A DNA stretch of 26,202 nt from CAWBJP01 sp044867425 (GCA_044867425.1 JBIOUX010000060.1:1-26202); one strand, 5' to 3'. Shown: positions 14,618-21,780, numbered from the stretch's first letter. Numbers and translations are program-made. Notes: a model not told the origin generated them from the letters alone.

Positions 14618-16026
14618 CGGGGCGGCTCCCGCCCGGGGTTCGGGGTGTCCCCGAAAGACAACTCGCAGAGCGCCGTGGCCAGCGCTTCCAGGCCCACGAC
14701 GCGGCTGGCCTTGACCAGCACGGCGTCTCCAGCCTGGAGCCGCCCGGCCAGCACCTCGAGAGCGGCCTCGGCCGTGTCGACGGCGATGATGCGTTCCAGT
14801 CCGGCGGCGGCCGCCCCTTGCACGATCCCGGCCGCCTCCGGGCCGACGACGACCAGCGCCTCGGGCAGGCCGGCGGCAGCCTGTCGGCCGATCAGGCGGT
14901 GGAGCTCCTCCGATTCCTCTCCCAGCTCGGCCATGTGGCCGAGCACGGCGAAGCGCCGGCGGCTGGGCAGCGCGGCCAGGGCGTACAGCGCCGCCCGCAT
15001 CGAGGCCGGGTTGGCGTTGTAGGCGTCGTTCAGGACGACGAGACCGGCGGGCGTGTGGGTGAGCTCCATCCGCCAGGCGGATCCCACGGTGGCCGCCAAC
15101 CCCTCGGCCGCCTCCGCCACGGTCAGCCCCAGGACGCCGGCCACGGCCACGGCCACGGCGGCGTTCATGGCCTGGTGGGCGCCCCGCACCGGCAGCGGCC
15201 CGAACTCCCCGACGCCCCAGGGGGTGAGCAGGTCGAACGACGGCCGGAGCTCATCGTCGAGCCGGACGCCGGAGACCACCACGTCGGCTTCGGCCCCATA
15301 CCCGAAGGTGAGCACTCGGGCGGAGGTCCGGGCGGCCAGTTCCGGCGTGGTGTCGTCGTCGGCGCACAGGATGGCCGTTCCGCCGGCGGGCAACGCCTCG
15401 ATCAGCTCGCCCTTGGCCCGGGCCACCTCGGCCCGCGAACCGAAGAACTCCACGTGAGCCACGCCGATGTTGGTGATCACGCCCACCGTGGGGTGGGCGA
15501 CCGCGCACAGGGCGGCGATGTGGCCGACCCCCCGGGAGCCCATCTCCAGGACCACCACCTCGGTCTTGTCGGTGGCGAGCAGGGTCAAGGGAACGCCGAT
15601 CTCGTTGTTCCACGAGGCCGGGCTGGCCGCCACCGCCAGGCGCGAGCCCAGGGCGGCGGCGGTCAGGTCCTTGGTGGACGTCTTGCCGGTGGAGCCGGTG
15701 ATGCCCACCACCGGCAGGTCACCGAGGAGACGGCGGGCGTGGGCGCCGAGGGCGCTGAGGGCGACGCCGGTGTCGGCCACCCGCACCACCCCGGCACCAT
15801 CGGGCAGGCCGGGCGGCATCCGCTCCACCAGGACGGCGGCGGCGCCGGCGGCCACCGCCCCGGAGGCGAAGTCGTGCCCGTCCCGCTCGGCTCTCAGGGC
15901 GACGAAGAGGCCTCCGGGCTCCAGCCGCCGGCTGTCCACCGACACCGACGCCACCGCCAGACCGGGATCGCCGGCGATCAGCTCTCCGCCGGCGGCCTGC
16001 GCGATCTCGCCCAAGGTCAGGCGCAT
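14614..16026 (-). CDS. murF: UDP-N-acetylmuramoyl-tripeptide--D-alanyl-D-alanine ligase MurF
   Basis: Mur ligase that adds D-Ala-D-Ala to complete the UDP-MurNAc-pentapeptide. The 470-residue product has an N-terminal uridine-binding domain (VSVDSRRLEPGGLFVAL, 28-44), P-loop GITGSTGKTSTKD (108-120), NNEIGVPLTLL, EMGSRGVGHI, NIGVAHVEFFGS, and the C-terminal NDAYNANPASM with VLGHMAELG and VKASRVVGLE. ATG 16026 has GAGAGG seven bases upstream. Its 3' end is another GC-palindrome copy (14631-14657), here inverted relative to the gene, so the tail reads FGDTPNPGREPPR. It is separated from murE by 37 bases that hold one of two tandem palindrome copies. Confidence 0.97.
   Translation of the reverse strand: MRLTLGEIAQAAGGELIAGDPGLAVASVSVDSRRLEPGGLFVALRAERDGHDFASGAVAAGAAAVLVERMPPGLPDGAGVVRVADTGVALSALGAHARRLLGDLPVVGITGSTGKTSTKDLTAAALGSRLAVAASPASWNNEIGVPLTLLATDKTEVVVLEMGSRGVGHIAALCAVAHPTVGVITNIGVAHVEFFGSRAEVARAKGELIEALPAGGTAILCADDDTTPELAARTSARVLTFGYGAEADVVVSGVRLDDELRPSFDLLTPWGVGEFGPLPVRGAHQAMNAAVAVAVAGVLGLTVAEAAEGLAATVGSAWRMELTHTPAGLVVLNDAYNANPASMRAALYALAALPSRRRFAVLGHMAELGEESEELHRLIGRQAAAGLPEALVVVGPEAAGIVQGAAAAGLERIIAVDTAEAALEVLAGRLQAGDAVLVKASRVVGLEALATALCELSFGDTPNPGREPPR
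14631..14657 (+). repeat. Short GC-palindrome repeat, murF 3' end copy (inverted)
   Basis: The plus strand reads GCCCGGGGTTCGGGGTGT then CCCCGAAAG, the same family as the copies at 20078-20103 and 21039-21067 but in the opposite orientation to the gene it sits in. CGGGG/CCCCG is a 5-bp stem with a TGT loop. Confidence 0.6.
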
Positions 16027-16036
16027 CCGGGGCCTC

Positions 16037-16091
16037 TCATGCCGGGGACGCCTCGGGCTCTGATCATGTCGGGGACGCCCCGGACCCGGGG
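16037..16091 (-). repeat. Tandem pair of GC-palindrome repeats at the murE-murF junction
   Basis: Plus-strand TCATGCCGGGGACGCCTCGG (from 16037) and TCATGTCGGGGACGCCCCGG (from 16064) are direct repeats with a 27-base period and three differences. The second supplies the stop codon and last codons of murE; the first lies in the intergenic gap upstream of murF. This is the clearest evidence that the palindrome is a mobile or duplicating unit and not chance GC richness. Confidence 0.7.
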
Positions 16092-17584
16092 CTCCAGCCC
16101 AGGCGCGCCAGCTCCTCCCGGGCCACCTCCCGGTCGTCGAAGGGGGTGGTGACCCCCATCGCCGTCTGGCCCGTCTCGTGGCCCTTCCCGGCGATCACCA
16201 GCACGTCGCCGGCGCGCAGGTCGTGCATGGCGGCCCGGATGGCACCACGGCGGTCGAGCACCAACCCGAGATGACCACCCACGTCGTGGACGCCCCGGGC
16301 CACCTCCTGGGCGATGGCCAGCGGGTCCTCGGAGCGGGGGTTGTCGGACGTGACCCAGATGGAGTCGGCCAGCATGGCCGCCACCTTCCCCATGGCCGGC
16401 CGCTTGGCCCGGTCGCGGTCGCCGCCGGCCCCGAAGACGACGACCAGGCGCCCTGCGCCTCCTGGGACACCCCCGGCCCCGGGCTCGACCAGGCCTCGGG
16501 CGGCCCGCAGCACCTGCTCCAGGCCGTCGGGACTGTGGGCGTAGTCGACCAGCACCGGGAAGGGTTGCCCCGCGTCGATGCGTTCCATGCGCCCGGGCAC
16601 GATCAGAGGGGCGGAAAGTCCGGCTCCCACCGCGTCCAGCGGCAGGCCGGCAGCCAGGGCGGTGGCCGCCGCCGCCAGGGCGTTGGCCACGTTGAAGTCC
16701 CCGGCCAGGGGCGAGCGCACGGGCACGGTCCCCGCCGGGGTGGCCAGCAGGAACCGGTTGCCCCGGGCGCCGACCTCGACCGACTCGGCCCGCACGTCCG
16801 CCTCCGGGCGGGACCGGCCGAAGGTGGTGAGCGCGATGCCCCGCTCGGCGCAGCGGCGGGCCAGGAGGGCGCCGTGGGTGTCGTCCAGGTTGATTGCCGC
16901 CGCCGCCGTCCGGGCCGGGTCGAAGAGCAGCGCTTTGGCCTCGAAGTAGTCCTCGAGGTCTTCGTGAAAGTCGAGGTGGTCGTGGGAAAGGTTGGTGAAG
17001 CAGGCGGCGGCGAACCACGTGGCGTCGACCCGGTGGAGGGCCAGGGCATGGGACGAGACCTCCACCGCGGCCACCTCCACCCCGGCGTCCACCATCCGGG
17101 CGAACAGGGCCTGGAGGTCGGGGGCCTCGGGCGTGGTCCGCTCGCCGGCCAGGACGGAGCCGGCGATGCGCGTCTCCACCGTGCCCACGACCCCGGCGGT
17201 CAGCCCGGCGGCGCCGGCGATCGCCTCCAGCAGGTAGGTGGTGGTGGTCTTGCCGTTGGTACCGGTGACTCCGAGAACCCGCATCCGCCGGGAGGGCTGT
17301 CCGAAGAAGGCGGCCGCCACGGGGGCCATGGCCGCCCGCACCGACGCCACCCGGGCCTGGGGGACGGGCAGGTCCAGCGGCCGTTCGACGAGCAGGGCGG
17401 AGGCGCCGGCGGCCGCCGCCGCCGGGGCGTGGTCGTGGCCGTCGGCCCGGGCGCCGGGCACGCAGCAGAACAGCGCCCCCGGTGCGACCCGGCGGCTGTC
17501 GAAGGTCACGGACGCCACCTCGGTGCGCGGGTCCCCCCGCAGCTCGAGCACGTCGACGGCGTCGAGCAGCTGATGGAGCAGCAC
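16064..17584 (-). CDS. murE: UDP-MurNAc-L-Ala-D-Glu--2,6-diaminopimelate ligase MurE
   Basis: Mur ligase adding the third stem-peptide residue. From GTG 17584 it has 506 residues: FDSRRVAPGALF near the N-terminus, P-loop GVTGTNGKTTTT (106-117), ERTTPEAPDLQ, EVSSHALAL, NLSHDHLDFH and the EAKALLF lysine (K217). DNPRSEDP at 414-421 is the motif of meso-diaminopimelate-specific enzymes, so this organism probably has DAP-type peptidoglycan. An ATG at 17635 would add 17 residues but overlaps ftsI by 38 bases and has no spaced ribosome site; GTG 17584 begins directly at the normal first helix (LLHQLLDAVDVLEL), though its AGGGA is ten bases away. EPGAGGVPGGAG (367-378) looks like a repeat-derived insertion, and the C-terminus SPGSGASPT is also encoded by repeat. 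Confidence 0.95.
   Translation of the reverse strand: MLLHQLLDAVDVLELRGDPRTEVASVTFDSRRVAPGALFCCVPGARADGHDHAPAAAAAGASALLVERPLDLPVPQARVASVRAAMAPVAAAFFGQPSRRMRVLGVTGTNGKTTTTYLLEAIAGAAGLTAGVVGTVETRIAGSVLAGERTTPEAPDLQALFARMVDAGVEVAAVEVSSHALALHRVDATWFAAACFTNLSHDHLDFHEDLEDYFEAKALLFDPARTAAAAINLDDTHGALLARRCAERGIALTTFGRSRPEADVRAESVEVGARGNRFLLATPAGTVPVRSPLAGDFNVANALAAAATALAAGLPLDAVGAGLSAPLIVPGRMERIDAGQPFPVLVDYAHSPDGLEQVLRAARGLVEPGAGGVPGGAGRLVVVFGAGGDRDRAKRPAMGKVAAMLADSIWVTSDNPRSEDPLAIAQEVARGVHDVGGHLGLVLDRRGAIRAAMHDLRAGDVLVIAGKGHETGQTAMGVTTPFDDREVAREELARLGWSPGSGASPT
16463..16485 (-). repeat. GC-palindrome-like segment inside murE
   Basis: The minus strand reads GAGCCCGGGGCCGGGGGTGT then CCCA. It resembles the gene-end palindrome and encodes EPGAGGVPG, just before the conserved strand LVVVFGAGGDRDR. 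It is degenerate, so membership is tentative. Confidence 0.35.
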
Positions 17585-17597
17585 GCCCGAGGAGTCC

Positions 17598-19568
17598 CTA
17601 TCTGCTCGGAGCCGGCGCCCGGTTGGGCCGGCCATCCCCTGTTCTCGAAAGGCTATCGCCGGTCCGGGGCTGAGGGGTGTCCCCTGGTGGCGGAGCCGAC
17701 AATGGTGACGGGGTGGGCGGCGGCGGCGGGATCCGCTCGAGGCGCAGCGCGTACTGCATGATCCTCGAGAAGACGGGAGCGGCCACCTGGGCCCCGTAGA
17801 TGGGGGTCGGCTCATCCAGGATGACCACCGCCGCCAGGCGGGGATCCTCGGCCGGGACGAAGCCCACGAAGGAGGCGACGTAGTTGCCCGAGTACCCCCG
17901 GGCGCCCTCCAGGGGCTTGCGGGCCGTGCCCGTCTTCCCCGCCACGGTGTAGCCGGGGATGGCGGCGTTCATGCCCGTGCCCTCCCGGACCACGTTGCGC
18001 AGCATCTGGTTGAGCATGGCGGCGGTGCGGGGAGATACCACCCGCCGGGGCTCGCCGGGGGGGACGTCGTGGCGCCCTCCGGCCTCGTCGAGGGTGGCCG
18101 CCACCAGCATGGGCGGGCGCCACACACCGCCGTTGGCGACGGCCATGTAGACCTGGAGCATCTGCAGGGCGGAGACGGCCAGGCCGTTGCCGATGGGCAC
18201 CGTCCCCATGGAGGTCACCCACCAGTGGTCAGGATCGAGGAGCAACCCGGTGGCCTCGCCGGGGAAGCGCAACCCGGTGCGCTTCCCGAAGCCGAAGCCC
18301 CGGAGGTAGTGGTCGAGACGGTCCTTGCCCAGCTTCTGGGCCACCATGATCGTCCCCACGTTGGAGGAGTGGGTGAGGATGTCGGTCACCGACCAGTCGG
18401 TGGGCGGGTGGGCGTCGTGGTCGGAGAAGAGGTGGTTCCCCACCTGGTACTTGTCGGGGACCTTGAACCGGGTGTCCGGGGTGACCAGGTTCTCCTCCAG
18501 AGCCCCGGCCATGGTGATGACCTTGTTGGTCGACCCGGGCTCGTAGACGTCGGTCACCGCCCGGTTGTGCTCGGTGTTGGCCGCCGGCCGGGCCGCCCCG
18601 CCCCCGTCTCCGGTGACGTTGGCCATGGCCAGGATGGCGCCGGTGCGGGTGTCGGTCACGATGGCCGTCCCACCCTTGGCGGTGGCCGCCGCCACCTCGC
18701 CCACCAGCGCCTGCTCCACCTCGTACTGGAGGGACTGGTCGAGGGTGAGCACCAGGTCGTGGCCCCGCAGGGAGGGCTGGAAGGACTCCCGGCCCTGGGG
18801 GATCTCCCGGCCCTGGGGGTCCTGCTCCACCACGATCTCGCCCGGACGCCCGGTCAGGGTCTTCTCGTAGGCCACCTCCAGGCCGGACAGGCCCTGGTTG
18901 TCGAGGCCGACGGAGCCGAGGACGGGCCCGGCCAGGGGACCCGAGGGATAGAACCGCTTGGACTCGGGCAGGAAGTCGACCCCCGGGAGCTCGAGCTTGC
19001 GCACGGCCTCGGCGGTGCCCTCGTCGACCTTGCGGGCCAGGTACACGAAGGCGGCCTTGTCCTTGGAGAGCCGCTCGACCAGGAACTTCTCCTCCACCCC
19101 GAGGGCGGGGGCCAGCTTGGCGGCGTACTCCTTGACCTTGGCGTTGGGGACCACCCGGGGATTGGCCCACACGGTGAGCTGGGAGACCGACAGGGCGAGG
19201 TCGATCCCCCGGCGGTCGAAGACGGCACCCCGCTCGGCGGCCAGGGCGATCCGGCGCACGCGCTGGTTGGTGCCTTTCTCGGCGTAGGTGGCCGCGGAAA
19301 CGGCCTGCACCTGGGTCAGGCGGGCGACGACGGCGGTGAACCCCACCGCCATGACCACGAGCAGGGCCACGGTGCGCCGCCGGGTCAGGCGGTTGGCGGC
19401 GAACGCCGCCCCGGGCTCGGTCCTTCTGTGTCTACGGCTCTTCGCCTGGCGGTTCGTGGCGGTGGGGTTGGGGGCCCCTGACCCAACCACCCGCCGACCC
19501 CGGCGCCGGCCCTGGCGGTCCCGGGAGGCGGACGCGGGGCGGATGGGGGGCTTACGGTCGGGCGGCAA
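17598..19568 (-). CDS. ftsI: Septal class B penicillin-binding protein FtsI (PBP3)
   Basis: Transpeptidase that cross-links septal peptidoglycan together with FtsW. From TTG 19568 it has 656 residues: a basic cytoplasmic tail, one membrane segment (about 67-84), the class B dimerisation domain with ERGAVFDRRGIDLALS (112-127), and the transpeptidase domain. The catalytic motifs are S346-T-N-K349 in YEPGSTNKVIT, SSN at 401-403, and KTGT at 545-548. No PASTA repeats follow; the C-terminus is Pro-rich. The start is uncertain: TTG 19568 overlaps ftsL by 17 bases, and the only other start codon before the membrane helix is GTG 19490. Codons for residues 27-48 lie in a dispersed repeat, and rare CGT AGA CAC AGA AGG codons follow it, so the tail looks repeat-derived. 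Confidence 0.95.
   Translation of the reverse strand: MPPDRKPPIRPASASRDRQGRRRGRRVVGSGAPNPTATNRQAKSRRHRRTEPGAAFAANRLTRRRTVALLVVMAVGFTAVVARLTQVQAVSAATYAEKGTNQRVRRIALAAERGAVFDRRGIDLALSVSQLTVWANPRVVPNAKVKEYAAKLAPALGVEEKFLVERLSKDKAAFVYLARKVDEGTAEAVRKLELPGVDFLPESKRFYPSGPLAGPVLGSVGLDNQGLSGLEVAYEKTLTGRPGEIVVEQDPQGREIPQGRESFQPSLRGHDLVLTLDQSLQYEVEQALVGEVAAATAKGGTAIVTDTRTGAILAMANVTGDGGGAARPAANTEHNRAVTDVYEPGSTNKVITMAGALEENLVTPDTRFKVPDKYQVGNHLFSDHDAHPPTDWSVTDILTHSSNVGTIMVAQKLGKDRLDHYLRGFGFGKRTGLRFPGEATGLLLDPDHWWVTSMGTVPIGNGLAVSALQMLQVYMAVANGGVWRPPMLVAATLDEAGGRHDVPPGEPRRVVSPRTAAMLNQMLRNVVREGTGMNAAIPGYTVAGKTGTARKPLEGARGYSGNYVASFVGFVPAEDPRLAAVVILDEPTPIYGAQVAAPVFSRIMQYALRLERIPPPPPTPSPLSAPPPGDTPQPRTGDSLSRTGDGRPNRAPAPSR
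19437..19488 (+). repeat. Dispersed box-plus-hairpin element, copy C (inside ftsI 5' end)
   Basis: A plus-strand 24-base box (19437-19460, GCTCTTCGCC then TGGCGGTTCGTGGC) is followed by spacer GGTGG and a hairpin in which GGTTGGG (19466-19472) pairs with CCCAACC (19482-19488). Compared with copy A the stem carries a C-to-T change matched by a G-to-A change on the other arm, so pairing is kept. The element is antisense to ftsI and would be translated as NPTATNRQAKS in its cytoplasmic tail. Confidence 0.75.
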
Positions 19569-20067
19569 GGTAGGGCTTGACCTCGGACCAGTTCCCGGCC
19601 AGGGAGGAGGCGGACGACGTGTCGGTGGCGGAGGGCGCCGGTGCCGGCAGGTAGGCCACCTCCGGCGGGGCCACCATCCCGAGGCGCTCGGCGGCGGTGG
19701 CCACGATCCGCTCGGGGGCGGAGAGTCGGGCCACCTCCAGGCGGAGGTGCTCGTAGCGCTGCTGCTCCGTGGCGGCGGCGTCCTTCAGCCGGTCGAGCCG
19801 GAACTGGCTCTGGACCAGGAGGACGTGGAAGGCGGCCGCACCGAAGATGGTGCCCACCGTGAGCACCGCGGTGGTGAGCAGGGCCAGGCGCAGCTGCCGG
19901 TCGGGGGCCGGTCCCTGGCGCCGGCGCCGGGGCGTCGGCTTGGGCCGGCGGCGCAGCTCAGGGCGGGTCCGGCGCAGCGCCTTCTGGTGCCGGCGCCGGA
20001 CCTCGCCCGGGCCCCCGCGCCTCTTCGAGACCGCCGACTTCCTCCGGCGCCGGCGCAGAATCCTCAT
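19552..20067 (-). CDS. ftsL: FtsL-like bitopic cell division protein
   Basis: Small bitopic divisome protein, identified by place between rsmH and ftsI and by architecture, since the family is poorly conserved in sequence. The 171-residue product has a 60-residue cytoplasmic tail in which roughly two of five residues are Arg or Lys, a membrane segment at 61-84, and a periplasmic-side coiled-coil stretch (about 86-117). The typical FtsL/DivIC ending LSAPERIVATAAERLGMVAP (115-134) follows, then a low-complexity tail. ATG 20067 overlaps the rsmH stop as ATGA and has AGGGAG six bases upstream; the longer open frame is an rsmH shadow. Its stop TAA lies inside the start region of ftsI. Confidence 0.88.
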   Translation of the reverse strand: MRILRRRRRKSAVSKRRGGPGEVRRRHQKALRRTRPELRRRPKPTPRRRRQGPAPDRQLRLALLTTAVLTVGTIFGAAAFHVLLVQSQFRLDRLKDAAATEQQRYEHLRLEVARLSAPERIVATAAERLGMVAPPEVAYLPAPAPSATDTSSASSLAGNWSEVKPYLAARP

Positions 20068-21029
20068 GACTGCTCCCTCGGGGACACCCCGGACCCCGGC
20101 GCCGCCCGTTCCACCACCCGGAGGCGGGCGCTCTCGGCCCGGGGGTTGGCATCGACCTCGGCGCCCGACGGGCGCAGGGCCCGGCGGGTGACCAGCACGC
20201 CGGGGGGCGCGGGCTGGTCGGGTGGAACGGGCAGGCCGCGGGGCAGCTGGGGAGGAGAGGACCAGTCGGTGAAGCGGTGCTTGACCATGCGGTCCTCGAG
20301 CGAGTGGTAGGAGAGGACGGCCAGGCGGCCGCCGGGCGCGAGGGCGGAGAAGGCGGCATCCAGGCCGGCGGCGAGATGGTCGAGCTCGGCGTTCACCTCC
20401 ATGCGGATGGCCTGGAAGGTGCGCCGGGCCGGATGCGGGCCGCGGCGCCGGGCGGCGGCGGGGATGGCGTCGCGCACCACCTCGGCCAGCTGGGCCGTGG
20501 TCTCGAGGGGACGGCGGGCGGCGATGCGACGGGCGATGGCCCGGGCGAAGCGCTCCTCTCCCCATCGGGCGATGACCCTGGCCAGCTCTGCCTCCTCGTA
20601 CTCGTTCACCACCTCCCGGGCTGACAGGGCCTGGGAGCGGTCCATTCGCATGTCGAGCGGGGCGTCGGCCCGGTAGGAGAAACCCCGCTCGGGGCGGTCC
20701 AGCTGCGGGCTGCTCACGCCGAGGTCGAAGAGCACCCCACCGACGCTGCCGGCACCTTGCCCTGGCAGCACCAGAGCCAGGTCCTCGAAGCCGGAGTGGA
20801 CCACCGTCGCCCGGTCCCCGTAGGAGGCGAGGGCGGCGGTCGCCGCCGCCACCGCCTCGGCATCACGGTCGAGGCCGAGGAGGCGGCAGTCGGGCCGGGC
20901 ATCGAGGAGGGCCCGGGCGTGGCCGGCGCCCCCCACCGTCCCGTCGACCAGGAGACCGGCGGGGACGGAGGCGAACACGGAGACCACTTCCCGGGACATG
21001 ACCGGGGCATGGGCAAACTCCCCGGTCAT
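20064..21029 (-). CDS. rsmH: 16S rRNA (cytosine(1402)-N4)-methyltransferase RsmH (MraW)
   Basis: S-adenosylmethionine-dependent methyltransferase acting on C1402 in the ribosomal P-site. The 321-residue product begins EFAHAPVMSREVV and has SAM motif LLVDGTVGGAGHA (26-38), LGLDRDAEA, FDLGVSSPQLD, ERGFSYRADAPLDMRMD, TFQAIRMEVN, SYHSLEDRMVK and the C-terminal basic region. Start ATG 21029 has AGAGGG four bases upstream; the upstream open frame covers only structured non-coding DNA. The last codons (APGSGVSPREQS) lie in a GC-palindrome copy (20078-20103). It is preceded by a 201-base structured gap after mraZ, unusual because mraZ-rsmH spacing is normally short. Confidence 0.97.
   Translation of the reverse strand: MTGEFAHAPVMSREVVSVFASVPAGLLVDGTVGGAGHARALLDARPDCRLLGLDRDAEAVAAATAALASYGDRATVVHSGFEDLALVLPGQGAGSVGGVLFDLGVSSPQLDRPERGFSYRADAPLDMRMDRSQALSAREVVNEYEEAELARVIARWGEERFARAIARRIAARRPLETTAQLAEVVRDAIPAAARRRGPHPARRTFQAIRMEVNAELDHLAAGLDAAFSALAPGGRLAVLSYHSLEDRMVKHRFTDWSSPPQLPRGLPVPPDQPAPPGVLVTRRALRPSGAEVDANPRAESARLRVVERAAPGSGVSPREQS
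20078..20103 (-). repeat. Short GC-palindrome repeat, rsmH 3' end copy
   Basis: The minus strand reads GGCGCCGGGGTCCGGGGTGT then CCCCGA, almost identical to the copy upstream of rsmH (21039-21067). It encodes the RsmH C-terminus and ends just before the ftsL ribosome-binding site. Confidence 0.65.
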
Positions 21030-21038
21030 CTGCCCTCT

Positions 21039-21067
21039 TCGGGGACACCCCGGACCCGGGGCCCCGG
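21039..21067 (-). repeat. Short GC-palindrome repeat, rsmH upstream copy
   Basis: The minus strand contains GGGTCCGGGGTGTCCCCGA. Two alternative stems compete: CCCCGG with CCGGGG around GT, and CGGGG with CCCCG around TGT. It ends immediately before the AGAGGG ribosome site of rsmH, so its folding could affect initiation. Confidence 0.65.
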
Positions 21068-21072
21068 CGGGT

Positions 21073-21203
21073 CGCCGCACGGCTTGGGCCCAGCCCCCCG
21101 AACGGGCCGGCGCGAGGGTTCGCGGACCGACACACGGATGGAAGCGGGCGGAGTAGGGCCTTCCACCGCACCGTCGGGGGGGCTGGGCGCAGGCCGTGCG
21201 ACG
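21073..21203 (-). repeat. 131-bp imperfect inverted repeat with internal hairpins, mraZ-rsmH gap
   Basis: The arm 21073-21101 pairs with 21174-21203 through about 27 base pairs, interrupted by two mismatches and one bulged G. The most regular part is GGGCCCAGCCCCCC against GGGGGGCTGGGC. Inside are two small hairpins: CGAAC/GTTCG (21099-21103 with 21118-21122, the first overlapping the arm end) and GGAAG/CTTCC (21140-21144 with 21160-21164). No ORF of its own and no transposase is present. It could be a miniature transposable-type element or a leader RNA fold in the dcw transcript. Confidence 0.65.
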
Positions 21204-21230
21204 CACGCCCGCGATGTCAAGGTCACACAG

Positions 21231-21665
21231 CTAGATGCCGAAGTCGGGAATGTCCTGGGCAGCAGTGATGACCTGCTCCCCTTCGATCTCACTGGCCCGC
21301 CAGCGTTCGGCGTCCCAGATCTCCACCCGGGAGGCGACGCCCGCCACCACGACCTCGCGGTCGGGGCTGAGGCCGGCGAACTCCCGCAGGTGGGCGGGTA
21401 CCTGCACCCGCCCCTGGCGGTCCGGATCGGCGGGGGCGGCGCCGGCGAAGAACGTTCTCGCCGCCTGCCGCTGGGCCGGTCCCCTGGTCGCCACTTCCCG
21501 CATGTTGCTCGCCACCCGCTCCCACTCGTCAGCCGGATACACGCACAGGCAACCGTCGAGGCCCCGGGCCATGTAGGCGCCGGTTTCCAGTTGGGGTCGG
21601 AACTTGGCCGGGAGGATGACCCGCCCCTTCGCGTCGAGAGCGTGCTGAAACTTCCCGACGAACAC
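21231..21665 (-). CDS. mraZ: MraZ, AbrB-fold transcriptional regulator of the dcw cluster
   Basis: DNA-binding protein of the AbrB/SpoVT fold that binds tandem repeats upstream of its own gene and controls the dcw operon. The 144-residue product has the two family half-domains: MFVGKFQHALDAKGRVILPAKFR (start, D11-G14-R15) and PDRQGRVQVPAHLREFAGL (about 80-98). Length is normal. GTG 21665 is the start, with AGGGAG six bases upstream. It is the first gene of the minus-strand run, about 50 bases downstream of a predicted promoter and an array of 10-bp repeats that are good candidate MraZ sites. The C-terminus (EIEGEQVITAAQDIPDFGI) is ordinary for the family. Confidence 0.97.
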   Translation of the reverse strand: MFVGKFQHALDAKGRVILPAKFRPQLETGAYMARGLDGCLCVYPADEWERVASNMREVATRGPAQRQAARTFFAGAAPADPDRQGRVQVPAHLREFAGLSPDREVVVAGVASRVEIWDAERWRASEIEGEQVITAAQDIPDFGI

Positions 21666-21713
21666 GGTCCACTCCCTCGGCCCTCATCGCCGCCGCCGTC
21701 CGGCCTGAGGCCA

Positions 21714-21749
21714 CTGCGAGACCATATTCCTCCACTTTCCGCCCGTCAA
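21714..21749 (-). promoter_or_regulatory. Predicted sigma-70-type promoter of mraZ and the dcw cluster
   Basis: On the minus strand TTGACG (21749-21744) and TATGGT (21726-21721) are separated by exactly 17 bases. The predicted start of transcription is the A at about 21715, giving a 50-base leader to the mraZ GTG. No comparably clear promoter exists elsewhere in the cluster. Confidence 0.7.
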
Positions 21750-21780
21750 CACCATTCAGTACCACTTTCCACCACCAAGG
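21721..21780 (-). promoter_or_regulatory. Candidate MraZ operator: six 10-bp phased repeats
   Basis: Minus-strand decamers from 21780 downwards are CCTTGGTGGT, GGAAAGTGGT, ACTGAATGGT, GTTGACGGGC, GGAAAGTGGA and GGAATATGGT. Five of six carry TGG at the same phase, and two are identical over GGAAAGTGG, exactly 30 bases apart. MraZ from other bacteria binds tandem repeats with this spacing and an AAAGTG-type core. The array overlaps the -35 and -10, which fits repression by MraZ. Confidence 0.7.

Noticed and set aside
13448..15022. Long plus-strand open frame antisense to mraY and murF
   Set aside because: It has no recognisable domain and low-complexity Gln/Glu/His/Gly composition; MraY and MurF motifs are unambiguous on the minus strand.
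16178..17761. Long plus-strand open frame antisense to murE
   Set aside because: The same shadow effect; similar antisense frames at 8731-9864, 10704-12263, 14818-16152 and 18069-19481 were rejected for the same reason.
21030..21206. N-terminal 59-codon extension of RsmH
   Set aside because: It translates the inverted repeat and palindrome, and the normal RsmH start with a ribosome site is at 21029.
21192..21220. Perfect TTGACA hexamer on the minus strand at 21220-21215 as an rsmH promoter
   Set aside because: The position 17 bases downstream reads ACGGCC, with no TANNNT-like -10 at any reasonable spacing.
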